A stretch of 64,000 nt of DNA from Orychophragmus violaceus (GCA_030180135.1 CM058230.1:18291082-18355081), one strand, 5' to 3'; shown: positions 36,297-48,007, counted from the first letter of the stretch. A program made the numbers and translations. The notes: generated by a model not told the origin, from the sequence alone.

Positions 36297-36543
36297 GGAT
36301 CAAAATCTAGTCTACTTCGATGTTTATAATATACTAATTATTAAAAATAAAAATTTCTTTCTGCTTCTGGCAAGAAAACATAAAGCCTATGACTTACTAT
36401 GGATATGGACATGTCTGCTATTTTATTTTTACAAGAATAATTAATTGTTAGTTGATGCATTATATAAATGTTAGGGTATATCATGTAAGGATATAGATGT
36501 AAATACTGATATACTGCATATCATTGCACGATGTTACAATTAA

Positions 36544-36546
<3 letters not shown>

Positions 36547-36583
<37 letters not shown>
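36547..36583. repeat. (TA)n microsatellite
   Basis: An uninterrupted AT dinucleotide run of about 36 bases in AT-rich intergenic DNA. Confidence 0.95.
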
Positions 36584-36585
<2 letters not shown>

Positions 36586-36705
36586 ATTCAAATTAATTGG
36601 TTACTTGGTTTTTTTAATTAAATTAGATTTTTTACTATTTTAACTTTACTTAAAACTTTAAACTTTATTTATTCTATTGATTGAATGATTGTTTTTATTA
36701 TATTT

Positions 36706-37300
36706 AGTAGATATACATAATCTAGGAAATACATTTTTAAAAAAATATCATATAATTTATATAATATATTTTTATTTAATTTTAAAATATTATTAGATAT
36801 GTTTATTATAACTAAAAAATTATATATAAACTTTATAATTATTATTAATATTAAATTTTAAAAATATAAGATAAATTGTCTAGTAGATATATATAATCTA
36901 GATAATAATTGTTTTTAAAAAATATCAGATAATTTTTATAATATATTTGTTATTTAATTTTAAAATATTACTAAATATTTTTCTTATTAATAAAATAATT
37001 TTATATTATGAACTTTAAAATTATTATTAATATTAGATTTAAAAATATAAGGTTAAATTGTTTTCACAAAATATAGCTATTTATTATAATGATTTAAATA
37101 ATTTTATTATATTTAATAGATATATATAATCTCGATAATAAAAATATTAAAATATTAGATAATTTCTATAATATATTAAATATATAAGATAATTTTTAAT
37201 ATATATTTATTTATTATTTTGATTTAAATAACAGTTTATTATATTTAGTAGATAAACATAATCTCAGTAATAAAATTTTAAAATATCAAATAATTTATAT
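36706..37300. repeat. AT-rich imperfect tandem repeat (resumes at 38209)
   Basis: The motif TAGTAGATATACATAATCT recurs in variants at about 36706, 36882, 37116 and 37244, each followed by similar blocks (AATATCA..ATAATTT.TATAATATA, TTTAATTTTAAAATATTA). Unit length varies from about 128 to 234. The array is interrupted by the retroposon at 37301-38208 and continues from 38209 to about 38300 with the same block order. No coding content. Confidence 0.7.
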
Positions 37301-38208
37301 TTTTTTTTTTTTTTTGTCAACAGGCTTTATTTCATGGGCCAAGGCGTTCAAATTATTACAAATGGACCGACAAGAAAAACAGTAAACAAGTAAAGCTTGA
37401 TCCAACAAAAGCCCACATACGAGGATAAGGTGCCACGCGTCATTAAGAACCGCGTTCTCAGGCATGCAGGTACACGCGTCACGAACAGGAGCGCCGCCGT
37501 GTGACCTCCGACGAACGGCGAGGAAAACGACGCCGAAGCCCACCGGTCCGATTTACTGCTTCTGCCAGGAACCATCTGTTGATCTAATCATCCCAAAGCC
37601 ACCAATCAACTCACCTGCATCCAAAGAAAAACAGTTACTAAACCTTCACCGGAAATCTTCAAAGCCAAGGAGGCGCCGCCGCAGCTGGAGTTAGAAACCC
37701 AGCAGATCCATCATGGGCTCATCCTCAGAGCGATGGGACGGCAGCGATATTAATCCCTGCAGAGATGAAGACCGAAGACGAAGCTTAGAAAGAACAGGGA
37801 GAAAATCGGCGAAAGAGAAAGAGGGAGGCTAGATCGAGAAAACACAAAGCGCCGGAACTCCGGCGAAGTCCGATGATTCGGAAGGGGAAAGCCAGCCATA
37901 GAAACATCGCCTGGGATTATTGGGCGAAAACCAAAAAAGACAACCGATCAGAACTCAAAACGCCAACGCAAATAAACCTGATCGGCGAACGACACAAGCT
38001 TTGGGGAAAAAAGATCTCGAACAAATCAAAAAGATGAAGACCAACGAGATCGGAAAAAAACCCCAAAACCATAGTATTTACAGATCAAAACAGGAAGAAG
38101 GTCGCGAATCATCTTCAACTCTTCTGAAAGATATGAGGAGAGAAGAAGAGAAGAGAGGGTGTTTCTCTCTCTAAAGAGAAAGAACGCGACTTCGTCCTCA
38201 GCTTTAAT
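37301..38208 (-). mobile_element. Second non-autonomous LINE-like retroposon with 13-bp target-site duplication
   Basis: AAATAATTTATAT flanks it exactly (37288-37300 and 38209-38221). The left junction is a 15-base T run, the poly(A) tail of a minus-strand insert; just inside it the minus strand reads AATAAAGCCTGTTGAC. The 0.9-kb body is GC-rich, with CG-rich blocks such as GCCGCCGTG and CGGCGAAGTC, and carries no RT, endonuclease or RNase H. Minus-strand frames (37575-37295) show no known domain. Structure matches the elements at 34896 and 54731, suggesting a shared class. Confidence 0.8.
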
Positions 38209-38475
38209 AAATAATTTATATAATATATTAGCTATTTGATTTTAAGATATTATCAAATATGTTTGTTCTAGATAAAATAATTTTATATTATAAATTTTAT
38301 AATTATTACTAATATAAATTGAACATATAATATAAATTATTTTTTAATATATAACTTATATGAAAATTTTAAATATTAATATTAGAAATTTTGTTTCTGC
38401 ACATAGTGCATATGAGTTATACTAATATATTTATATAATAAGTCTAAATTTTGATAAAAAGATAAGTCTGTATAA

Positions 38476-41256
38476 TCTATTATATAATGGGAAACCACTT
38501 TCTCCTCCTGAACGACATGTGTCCCTTTTTCTTATTAATCATTTGGGCCTTCGTGATCACTAATGAGTCAAAAAATCTCTAACGGCCCATACTTTTCCTG
38601 CAAACGCTTGCTTCATATTCCATAGAGGGGGGTCTACATCAATGGGCCTTACAAAAAATGCCCAATAAACTTCTTATGTTACACGATATAGAAAAATTAT
38701 TCTACTTTAACAATTTACGAGCCCACCTCAATGTACAGATTCACTTTCTTCCCCTTTCAACCTTCCACATCCTCCATTGCCTCCGTTATCAAATTCTGCT
38801 GGCGATCAAACTTCTCAATGGACCAAGTTTTCAATTACTTAAATCCTCATCTCCAGACGTTTGATATTTGTCTCTATCTTTTATTATAAATACTCAGTTC
38901 AAGCAGGCGACAAACCTCCCAGCAATATTTTCGAAGGAAAAAAAATCTATACTCCCCAGCATCTTCAATGGTGTCACTTGCAGAGACGATAAGGTTTCTT
39001 CCACCTGCTAAAACCTTAAGCAAAATGAGAGAAGCCGGAGCTAATCCACCCATGAGACGCTAACGTCGGAGGAACACGACAACACCGCAGGGACACATGC
39101 CAGATCCGCCACAAAGAATACCCGTCAAGGGAGACCGGAACCCGAATGACAAAGCAGCAGACGAGCAACACTCCCAAGACGAGCACCACACCAGACCGGA
39201 TCTGCACAAACTGGCGACGACAGATCAAACCAAGCGGTCAACCCATCCGGAGACATAGATCAAGAGGCGAAAAGCCAGAAATCATCTAAAAGGAAAGGAC
39301 CCACGCAAAAGCACTCCCAAAGATCCACACCAACGAAGAAGGTGACAGACCACCGCACCACTGGAGATCCAAAACCAGTGAACATGACTCAGGTGATGAT
39401 ACTACAAATCCGGAGGGATATCGGAGAACCAAACCATCAGAAACAATTTCTCCTTTTTGTATTAACAACTATTTGGGCTGAAGCAGAGAGCGTGGATCAC
39501 ATAGATAGCTTCGAGAGAAAAGAGAACTATCCGGTGATACAGCCACAGTGGGCGGTATTAAACACCCTTTTGTTTTTTCTTCTTAGTAGTTTTGTCATAC
39601 CTACGCGTGGCTCATACATGGGGCATGTATTGGTGATAACATGGGCGAAGCAACGAGGCTCTTTACCGAGATGGAGTCGAAGGGTATGGATCATGGTTTT
39701 ATAACATACATGGTGATAATCTTGGGTTTGTCCAAAGCTGGAAAATCTGATGAAGCCTTTGGATTCTACGATGAGATGAAAAGGAAATGGTTTACAATAG
39801 ATAATAAAGTTTATAATTATCAACATTGGTCAGAAATGCCTTTACAAAACCCTTCGGGGTGGTCACACAAGCATATCCTTTATCGTTGTTCTGTTTTGCT
39901 AGCGTTCGTGAAATTCTAAAAGCCTTGAAGAATTCGTACCATAATGGTGACAGTTAAGATACGCAGTTCTGTTCCGTTCCATGGTATCCTTGGGAAGGTA
40001 ACTAACTATCGATGATGAGGAAGAACTGTGTTGTTCCGCCTAGCTCCAAGTTTCTAAGAAATAGAAGTGTTTGCGTTAGAGAGACATCAAAGATCTCTGT
40101 TTCCTCTGCTGTCTCAGGAGAATATAACAAGGTTTATCTCTATTTCTGATGCTTCCACAATTGTTGAAGATCTTGCCAGTATTCCGTTGTCGTCATCAAT
40201 GGCCACCTCCCTCTACTAAATCTAAAACAGGTACTCTTTCGGTTTGTATAAGAAAGAAAAAGCTATGCAATTTCTTTTTACCCTAAGAGTACATATTAGC
40301 TTAGTTTATGTGGTCTGTGTTTTTTCTCTTTCCTTGTAACATTACCATAAGGATGGTTTGGAACTTGAACTGATTCAAAATCTTTTTCTTTTGTCGTATG
40401 TCCTTTCATAATCTAGACTTTACCACTGTTGGGATCTCTTCCGTGGTGTTGAGAAATTGTAGGCGATGCGGGGACTTAAGGTGAACGAGTAGAGGCTCTG
40501 TGGTGTGGAGAGAGACAATAAAGACAATCTCGGTAAACAATTGGACCAGGTTCAAAGAGGAAAGAACTGGATTTTCTTAAGAAGCTGGTCCAAATGTTTC
40601 TAGGCGAGTCCAGTGCAGAGGAAGTGAGGTTGAGTTACCTCAGGAAATCGGTGGAACAGTGTACGACAAAGCAAAAGAACAAAGGCAAATCAATCGAATG
40701 AAATGGTGGAATCGTTGAAAAGTACTCAGAATTGAACTTGGCTCGAAAGGGCTACAGTTAGCACAGATGGAGACCAATCTTCAGAGATAACATGGTGAGA
40801 TACTCCTCTTTACCGACTAATCAATCATGGAGCGACTCAAGGCCAGCTTACTTCCCAATGGAAGTATAGTTCAATCTCGAACATTTCATTTAGTCTTTTA
40901 CGTTCATCTTTTTTTTTTTTTAAGAAAAGAACTGCTTACTTTTGGTTTTCTACAATTGAAATAGCATGAAAGTGGTAGAGAAAGAATGGTGAATCAAAGG
41001 TTACGACAGTGAACATGATTGGCAACACTGTAATTGACTACCATAATGTTCCTTCTTTGCATTCGATACGTACTTGGGAGTTATTTTTTTATGTATTACG
41101 AGCCATGATCATTATGTGGGAGACATTATATTATGTGGGAGACATTATTATAACTAATTCCATATAGACTATGGTGTGCGTCTACAGAAATACAAGACAT
41201 ACAAGCTTATATAACAGATAACCCCCGCGCGTGCGCGGGGGTGGTCAACCAACTAG
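38476..41256 (+). mobile_element. Non-autonomous Helitron (2.8 kb) with captured gene fragments
   Basis: The 5' end is TCTATTATATAATGGG at 38476, preceded by A. The 3' end has a strong hairpin CCCCCGCGC-GT-GCGCGGGGG (41222-41241, 9-bp perfect stem), then TGGTCAACCAA and CTAG (41253-41256), followed by T. Inside are a TATA-like TTATAAATA (38883), a start-like MVSLAETIRFLPPAKTLS (38968), a PPR fragment (39640-39820) and other gene-like scraps (40013-40130; 40560-40700: FLKKLVQMFLGESSAEEVRL). A GC-rich block at 39010-39430 resembles the retroposon 5' regions at 36.0 and 37.6 kb on the minus strand. No transposase; mobilisation would be in trans. Confidence 0.8.
39640..39820 (+). pseudogene. PPR-protein gene fragment captured by the Helitron
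   Basis: The plus strand reads NMGEATRLFTEMESKGMDHG, then FITYMVIILGLSKAGKSDEA and FGFYDEMKRKWFTIDNKVYN. This is about one and a half 35-residue pentatricopeptide repeats (A-LF-EM..G, Y..II.GL.KAGK.DEA..F.DEM). In PPR genes such repeats bind organellar RNA. Here only a fragment remains, without a start or organelle-targeting peptide in frame. Confidence 0.6.
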
Positions 41257-41337
41257 TTATATATAATAAGTTTATAAAGAATTGATGGTTCTCGTTTGTG
41301 CTAGATTCTATATTTTGTGATTAAAAATTTATATTTT

Positions 41338-41880
41338 TCTTTTTTTTGTGCAACTGAATTTTATTAAAACGTAGAGAGTTAATGGGCTAGCCCATTTTTA
41401 AACAACAGAGCAGATTTTGCAATGCAATCCGCGGGGCCATTAGAGGTCCTCGGGATGAAATCGAAAACAACAGAAGAGAAAGTGGAGGCGATAGAATCGA
41501 CGTCGGCCAGAATTCCGAAGAGCTCCGCCGGGCGGGATGTCGATTTGATGGCTCTGATGAGCACCTGAGAGCCTGACCGAAGCCAGATGTTTGTGAGACC
41601 TAGTGATTTTGCGTGGAGAAGGGATCCTCTGATCGCCATAGCTTCAGCCACAAGAGCCGATGGAACAAATTGCTGAAAATCAGAGCCCTGTTTGATTAGC
41701 TGGTTAGTCTGGGAGTTGAAAATCCATCCTAATCCTGCCGCATTTGAATCTTTGTCCCATGATGCGTCGGTGTTGCAGATGCAGGTATCCGGAGCAATTG
41801 ATGTAGGTGCTTCAGTGGCGCTTCTGGAGGTAGGTGGTGCTATCGTTTTGACGGCATGATCAAGTGGTCAAATAAGGAAA
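41338..41880 (-). mobile_element. 5'-truncated LINE, RNase H end only
   Basis: A T run at about 41338-41348 marks a minus-strand poly(A) tail. The minus strand encodes TDASWDKDSNAAGLGWIF near 41780-41730, then VAEAMAIRGSLLHAKSLGLT and IWLRSGSQVLIRAI with the ending FIPRTSNGPADCIAKSALLF (41651-41379), a plant LINE RNase H domain. The catalytic D of the usual ESD motif reads RSGS, so an active-site acidic residue is missing. The 5' boundary is near 41880; no clear target-site duplication was found. Confidence 0.75.
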
Positions 41881-42186
41881 TGCAAAAAATTCTCCAGTTT
41901 AAATTTGGGTGTCGCTTCAACAACATGCTTGAAATCTTCTCCTATAAAACTATAACAAATGTAGGGAAGAAATATCGATGTCTATAGGATCATGGTCTAA
42001 GCCTATCCTACACTTGGTATACTATTTTGGGAAGTTTAGTGAAATGGATGATCATGGATGTAAACTGATAAGAGAACCAAAACACCGGCGAGATATACAC
42101 GAAATACGTGCAATATCATTATTAGGATCATCATACTTACCGACTATCGATGAACTAATCGAATTAACTAGAGGGCTTGGCTTCTT
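41881..42186 (+). other. Unrecognised possible coding fragment between two LINEs
   Basis: The plus-strand frame from 41978 reads MSIGSWSKPILHLVYYFGKF, then RRDIHEIRAISLLGSSYLPT and IDELIELTRGLG and is cut by the LINE poly(A) at 42187. The composition looks protein-like, but no family was recognised. It may be the edge of a gene fragment disrupted by LINE insertion, or chance. Confidence 0.2.
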
Positions 42187-44780
42187 TTTTTTTTAAAGGA
42201 TCTTCAAATTAAAATTAAAATGTGCAGAAAGAAAAAAACATACAGCCCATCAGGTAGTTGTTTTCATAGCCCAGTTAAAGTAAAAGCCCAGTTAAAATAA
42301 AAGCCATTTTAGAAACCACAAAGCCCATAAAGAAAGAAAGAAGTAGAATAGTCCAAAATCTGAGATTGAAGACGACGGTTGGGGAGATGGAAAGTGGTTG
42401 GTAATCAGTAAAAGCTGATCTCGGATGGATTCGATGCTGCTGTGATTAGGTCAGAGAGGAGATATGCATGCCATCTTGAGTTGTTGACGATAACCAGAAG
42501 GCCATCATCTCTGAAGATTTCGCCGGATTTGAGTCTCTGAAGGATGAGATTCTGTTGCGTATGGTGTGATCGTTGAGAGAGGTTACAAAGTCCGCTGATC
42601 AGAAGATCTTCCTGTGTAATCGAGCATTTCTCTCTGCCCAGGTAAGATAGATTGTAGCTTTCCAAGCAATAAGTATCACTCGCTTTTGATTCTTCTTTCC
42701 TGATAAATTTTCCAAACTCTGAATTGTAGCAGTCCAATCTCTCGATGGGTTGAGACCACATCTGACTTCGATTGTAGACCAGATTGACCAATTGAAATCA
42801 TAGTCAAATAGCAAGTGCTCTCGACTTTCTGCTCCAGATTGACATAGTAGGCAGTGTCCATCAGTTTGAAGACCCCAATTCAAGCGATCTCTTGTTGGGC
42901 AGCGGTTTAGCACGAAGAGCCATGCCAAGAAGTTGTGTTTGGGAATTCCACCAGAGCTCCATATAATTTTGTGCCACGAAACAAATGGACTAACAGGTCG
43001 AAGAAGGTTGTAAATCTTACCAGTTTTGTATTTCTGTGAATGGACATCAGCAGGCTTCCAAAGGTAAGCACCCTCAGCTGTAGTTAAGGAGATAGTTGAT
43101 ATGTAGGCTAAAAGGTTAACCTGGTTATCTGAACGAGCAGATGGAAGAAGCCACTGCCCGTTGGAGAAGAGTCCCTGGATAGTGGTGTTAGGAGCAACTG
43201 CACGTCTGAAGTTTGGATCATTTGAGAAGTGATTATTGAGACTGCCCATAGGAGACCAGTGCACAGACCAAAACAAGGTAGAGGCACCATTTCCAATTTG
43301 AACTTTAATCCAACCAAACGCTATGTCCCTGATTCGAATCATCTTGTTCACTAACCACGGGTGTTTCTGCTTTTCTTTGATTTTCCTGAAGTTGCTGAGG
43401 TTGTCACTGAGTATCACTTTCTTAAACCATCCTACCCACAGAGAACCACTTCTAAAAAACAGGAGCCACATTAGCTTGATAGTAGAAGCCAAATTCCAGG
43501 TTTGTAAATCGCGTAGACCTAGTCCTCCTTCTTGTTTAGTAAGAGTGACAGTGGACCAAGAGACTCTTGCTGTGTATCTAGCTTCTATTTGTCCACTCTA
43601 TAAGTAAATGTTGCATAGAGAATTGATCACCTTGATAACTGATTTTGGCAGCACAAAGGATGAGCACCAAAAGTTGTTTATACCATTAACCACTGAGTTG
43701 ATAAGGAGCCGGCGGCCGGCAAAGGAGAGTGAATGGGCTGACCATGAGGAGATTTTTCCTTTAATGGATTGTATCAATGGAGCACAGTGAATTTTAGTAA
43801 GTTTTTTTGTTGTGAGAGGAACTCCAAGATACCTTATAGGAAGATACCCTTGATTCAATCCTGTTGAAGAAGTGATCAATTCTGTTTCTTGTGCAGTAAG
43901 GCTGCAAGGGAAGAAAGAAGTCTTTTGGACACTCATTGCTAAACCGGACATGGTCTCAAATTCCTTCAGCACCTCTATTGTATTTTGAACAGATTGCAGT
44001 GAACCATCAACAAAAATCAGTAGATCGTCTGCGAAGCATAGGTGGGTGAGTTTAGATTCCTCACAGTCCTTGTGGTACTGAATTTTTCCTTCCTCTGATG
44101 CGTTGTTTAACATGATTGATAGTGTGTTCATTGCCAGGACAAATAGGTAGGGAGATAAAGGATCTCCCTGCCTTATGCCTCTCTTTCCCCTGAAATATCC
44201 CTGCATTGATCCATTGAAACCCACTGAATAGGAGGGTGTTGAAATGCAAGCATACAACCAAGTAAGGTAAATTTCAGGGACTTCAATGCTTCTTAATATG
44301 CTCATGATAAATTCCCATCTTATGGTATCAAATGCCTTAGCAATGTCGACTTTGATAGCTATCCTCTTAGGTCCATTGTCTTTATGGTATCCATTCATTA
44401 TATCAGCAGCTAGGATAGTATTCTCAATAAGGAGCCTACCTTGAATAAATGCAGTCTGGTTTGGTAGAATAATGTCCGGATGAATAGGCTTAAGTTTCGA
44501 GACTAGGATTTTTGAGATAGTCTTGTAAAGAGTATTGCAGCATGAGATAGGCCTATAATCAGAGATAGCAGAGGCTCCTGGTTTCTTTGGTACTAAAGCC
44601 AAAATAGTAGCATTAGCTGATGATGGTAGGAAACCCGAGATAAAGAAGTTACCAAGAGAGTTCAGAACTTCATCACCCAATATGTGCCATGCTGCTTTGA
44701 AAAAACCTGGAAAAAAACCCATCAGGGCTTGGCTTATTCCATATAACTTTGTATTCCACCTCAAATAATAGAAGTTTTGT
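42187..44780 (-). mobile_element. 5'-truncated LINE (RT to 3' end), comparatively young
   Basis: A T run at 42187-42196 is the poly(A) tail of a minus-strand insert. The body encodes the RT C-terminal two-thirds and a zinc-RVT domain, and lacks endonuclease and RNase H. Truncation at about 44780 is typical of incomplete target-primed reverse transcription. Only a weak GAGGGCT match was seen between flanks, so no target-site duplication is claimed. Confidence 0.8.
42599..44764 (-). pseudogene. LINE ORF2 fragment: reverse transcriptase and zinc-RVT, one in-frame stop
   Basis: One minus-strand frame runs from 44764 to 42599 with a single in-frame stop at 43598. It contains RT motifs KKPGASAISDYRPISCCNTL, QTAFIQGRLLIENT, KVDIAKAFDTIRWEF, GIRQGDPLSPYLFVL, the catalytic FADDLLIF, and SFAGRRLLINSVVNG; then zinc-RVT GIPKHNFLAWLFVLNRCPTR and CLLCQSGAESREHLLFDY. 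It lacks the N-terminal endonuclease. The frame is much better preserved than in the 13.1-18.0 kb LINE, implying more recent insertion. Confidence 0.9.
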
Positions 44781-45120
44781 TTTTAAATGAGGGCTAGAAA
44801 GCCATAATAAAATAAGTATTTGAAAAGACCGTGAGAAAAAATGAAGAAAATTGTTTGTTTATGTTACTAAAAGCTAATTATTTTTTAGTTATTTGTTAAG
44901 AATTAATTTTAAAATTAAACGTATTTGAACTATATTAATTAAAAGTGAATAATTTATTAAAAATGATTCGCGATATAGTATGAGTGAAAAAAAATACTAA
45001 AATGATTATTTGGTGATTGCAAAATTAGTAAACAAATATTTTGTGTCTTCTAAACTAATATATTGGTCGTGGAACAAGGATAAACTCATAAACCAAAAAC
45101 GTACCATATTTATAAATTAA
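44781..45120. other. AT-rich spacer, nothing recognised
   Basis: No frame, repeat or motif of note between the truncated 5' end of the LINE and the Helitron terminus at 45121. Confidence 0.5.
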
Positions 45121-47281
45121 CTAGTGTTCGGCCCGTGCATTTGCACGAGCTAATTTTTAAGTTTTAAAATTTTTTGGGTTAAAAGTAGTGTCAAAATTTT
45201 ATTAAACAATAGTAGAAAATAAATGTATCTTAAATATATAATTCTTAGATAAGATAAGTTTCATGTGAATTAATGTGATGATGGGGATTTAATAGAAACA
45301 AAAATGAGGAAGCTCGCTTTTAATAATAATAATAAAAATAGTTACCGTGATCAGCTCATCTTTTCTATCTCGACAACATCGATGATCATCTCAATCCGTT
45401 CGGCAATCACGAAAATCGTCCAATAAACATACCAAATAAAAATCTAAGAACTTATCATGTTTAGTCAAACTCGAGTCGTCGAATCTTCAAAGCTCAGTCT
45501 TTCTTGTTTATTTAAGGTTTTTGGTTGTAGTTTTTGGGCGATCTCTCACTCTTTTCCAAAATTTTGCAGTGTCTAATTGGGTTTATATATTAGTTGATCT
45601 ATTAGTTAATCAATCTCTCTTACACCAGCAGGAACGAACAATCGAAATCAGAACTCTTATACTCAAAGCCGAACGACTATGTCTATTATTGTCGAGTGAA
45701 TACTCTGTAATCTCTCTATATAAGAACTTGTATGGTTTGTTTAAATTGTCCTAGAGTTGATTGTTTGTTGGTTGGTGGTGGTCGTGCCCAGAATTTCAGA
45801 TCACCTTTGTTTAAAATTGTTGTATTTGACGACAATTACCTATCGTTAACATTGGTCAGAACAAAACAAAATTTGGTCTAAAATTATCAGGTGGCAATAT
45901 TGATGATTATTAAATTAAACATGTTAGTTACCATATTATCTATAAGTTGTGATTTCATACTAAATTGTTTCTTGTATACCATCTAACTTCTACCTCAACT
46001 TTCTTACACTTGTCTGCAAAACAAAATTGAGGATCGTACCTTATAATCAAAAGCAAACTTCTCCTGCCCGAAGTTGACAGTAACCCTGCCAGGATTCAGA
46101 ACAAAAGCTTAGAGAACAACTATGGAACTCATACACAAAATAAAAATAAGAGCATACTCTTCGTTTTGGCTATGTACAGCTATTGTAGGGAACAAAGGAC
46201 CCTTGATGTACTTTGATATTGTCCCTACCAGAGTTCAATTTACGCTGTCATCAAATATTTCAACAGATAGGATATGTCAGAAGTGTTACATGAAATGAAT
46301 AGATCTTGATCTCTATTAAACATTGATTACTCACGTGAAAAGGAATTACTGGGAATCATAGTTTATACCGGCACCAACCGTAACACATGTTGTATAAGTT
46401 GGACCAAAAGCTTCACCTTGTCTATTCCCAAGATATATGAGTCCATCTTCACCATGATAGCCACAAGTGTTGAGTTCCCATCTAACCATTATACAAGAAA
46501 AACTCAACTTGAATGCTCAATCAAATGATTTAGATAAGAACATCTTGGAAAATTTTCAATTTAACATTAACAAAATCCAAATTTTCGATTGAATTGAATC
46601 TAAAAGCAAATTTACTCAGGATGCCTCCCAGTTTTGAAGTTATCGATAGTGAAACCAATCGAGACTCGTCCCTTGACACCATCATCTTTAACATAAATCT
46701 CACAGTAGTAAGCGTGGCATTTGAAGGGAGCCGGTTTATTAGATTGAATGACGCCGACGTCGTGACCGTGCTGGCTAGCGCCGGTGTACTTGATGGATAG
46801 TTTATCTGATCATAAAACCACTTGAACTGTTGATCGTGTTTAGCTCCGTACGCGATTCTTCTTCCTCGTTTCCCATATCTTCTCGCTTAGAAGAGTGATG
46901 AAAATTGTCAATGAATTGGAAGTTCATTGAATCGCAGAGAGGAAAACGATAAACCCTAGAATTTCGATTTATGGTAAAAAAATAAGAGAATTGAAAGAAA
47001 TCCGAAAACTGGGTAACAGTTTATTAATGGTGTTCATGGTTTAGATAGATGAGATTATAGGTGATTGAGGGTGGAGTTGAGGTCGTGGGTTAGTGATGGA
47101 GGAAATCGATTATATTTTTTATTTAAAAAACTAAACAAATTAAGGTAATTTCGGATAAGAAATATAAAAAGATAAAAAAAAAAAAACAAAAACAAAAACG
47201 CAAAAAAAAAGAGAATGACACGTAAGATTTGTCCACGTGTCAGTTAAAAAAAACATCAGTTAAGTGGAATTTTGCTAGTGA
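45121..47281 (-). mobile_element. Non-autonomous Helitron carrying a SPRY gene fragment
   Basis: The plus strand at 45120 reads A-CTAG (45121-45124) and then TGTTCG and GCCCGTGC-ATTT-GCACGAGC (45131-45150). On the minus strand this is a hairpin followed by CTAG and T, a Helitron 3' end. The 5' end should lie to the right; the best candidate is the minus-strand TCACTAGCAAAATTCC near 47281, but its flanking base is not the expected A, so the limit is uncertain. The interior holds a minus-strand, intron-containing SPRY fragment. Confidence 0.6.
46035..46876 (-). pseudogene. SPRY-domain (RanBPM-like) gene fragment with introns
   Basis: Minus strand from 46876: MGNEEEESRTELNTINSS, a frame change, then LSIKYTGASQHGHDVGVIQS, NKPAPFKCHAYYCEIYVKDD and GVKGRVSIGFTIDNFKTGRH (exon to about 46616). 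Across an intron with GT/AG ends the codons join as HPEWELNTCGYHGEDG, then LIYLGNRQGEAFGPTYTTCV and GAGINYDSQ (to about 46335); then KGPLFPTIAVHSQNEE (about 46200-46150) and VTVNFGQEKFAFDYK (about 46085-46035). This is the SPRY fold of plant RanBPM-like proteins, which act in multi-subunit E3 complexes. Retained introns show capture from genomic DNA. A stop after SSGFMIR breaks it, and LisH/CTLH parts are absent. Confidence 0.8.
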
Positions 47282-47289
47282 CTAATAGT

Positions 47290-48007
47290 TAAAAAGATGC
47301 ATGAGAGTGAATACATAAACCAAAAAGGATGTGAAGTATGCTAATGATAGCAGTCCAAACGTTACAAAATATTTACCAAACGAAGGGAAATAATGCACAA
47401 ATATTAGGCTGACACAATAATGTGTTTTTCCTTAAAGTAACTGAATTAAATATATCTTTTTGTTCCTACCTTATTTCCGGTGCTAAATCAATGTCCGCAT
47501 TTAAGGACATCGAGAGAATCTAGGTTAAAATCGTATATTGGATTTCGAATTTTAGCTGTTTTTAATTATGTATTTACCCTCAAAGAAGAAGACACCATTT
47601 GTGATTTGAAAGACTTTCAGTACAAACAGGCGAACAAAACTCTCACTAATTTATCCACTATAAATACAAGATAAATATATAAAATCTGTTCTAAATTATC
47701 CTTACTCTTTTTATAATTAATAATTTAGAACAGTAAATATTTTGTCTTTTCAAAAACTCCAAAATATAATTTTATACAATATAAATACAATATTTACTGT
47801 CCAAATTTAAATCATAACGCAAGCACTTTTATGCAGGCGTAAAACTGTAAAAAATGATTAGATCATGAGAAAATAAAAAGAGGGGAAGGACCGAGTGTTG
47901 ACAAACTATCATGTCACTGTTATTAGAACCCTCCTTCGTTTCTGCATTTATTATTATTATTTAAAAAAACAAAAACAAAAATCCGATAAAATAATATTAA
48001 AACGGAA
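47290..48007. other. Intergenic and upstream region of the DUF863 gene
   Basis: AT-rich, with no transposon terminus or coding frame recognised. It contains the upstream promoter of the gene at 48.0 kb. A short purine-rich stretch precedes the TATA box. Confidence 0.5.

Noticed and set aside
39342..39704. 120-codon plus-strand frame in the Helitron
   Set aside because: It spans a junction between a GC-rich retroposon-like block and the PPR fragment; no domain of its own.
42187..44785. Target-site duplication for the truncated LINE
   Set aside because: Only a 7-base GAGGGCT match between flanks, not placed symmetrically; not enough to claim.
45521..45754. 77-codon plus-strand frame
   Set aside because: No recognisable motif, and it lies in a minus-strand Helitron.
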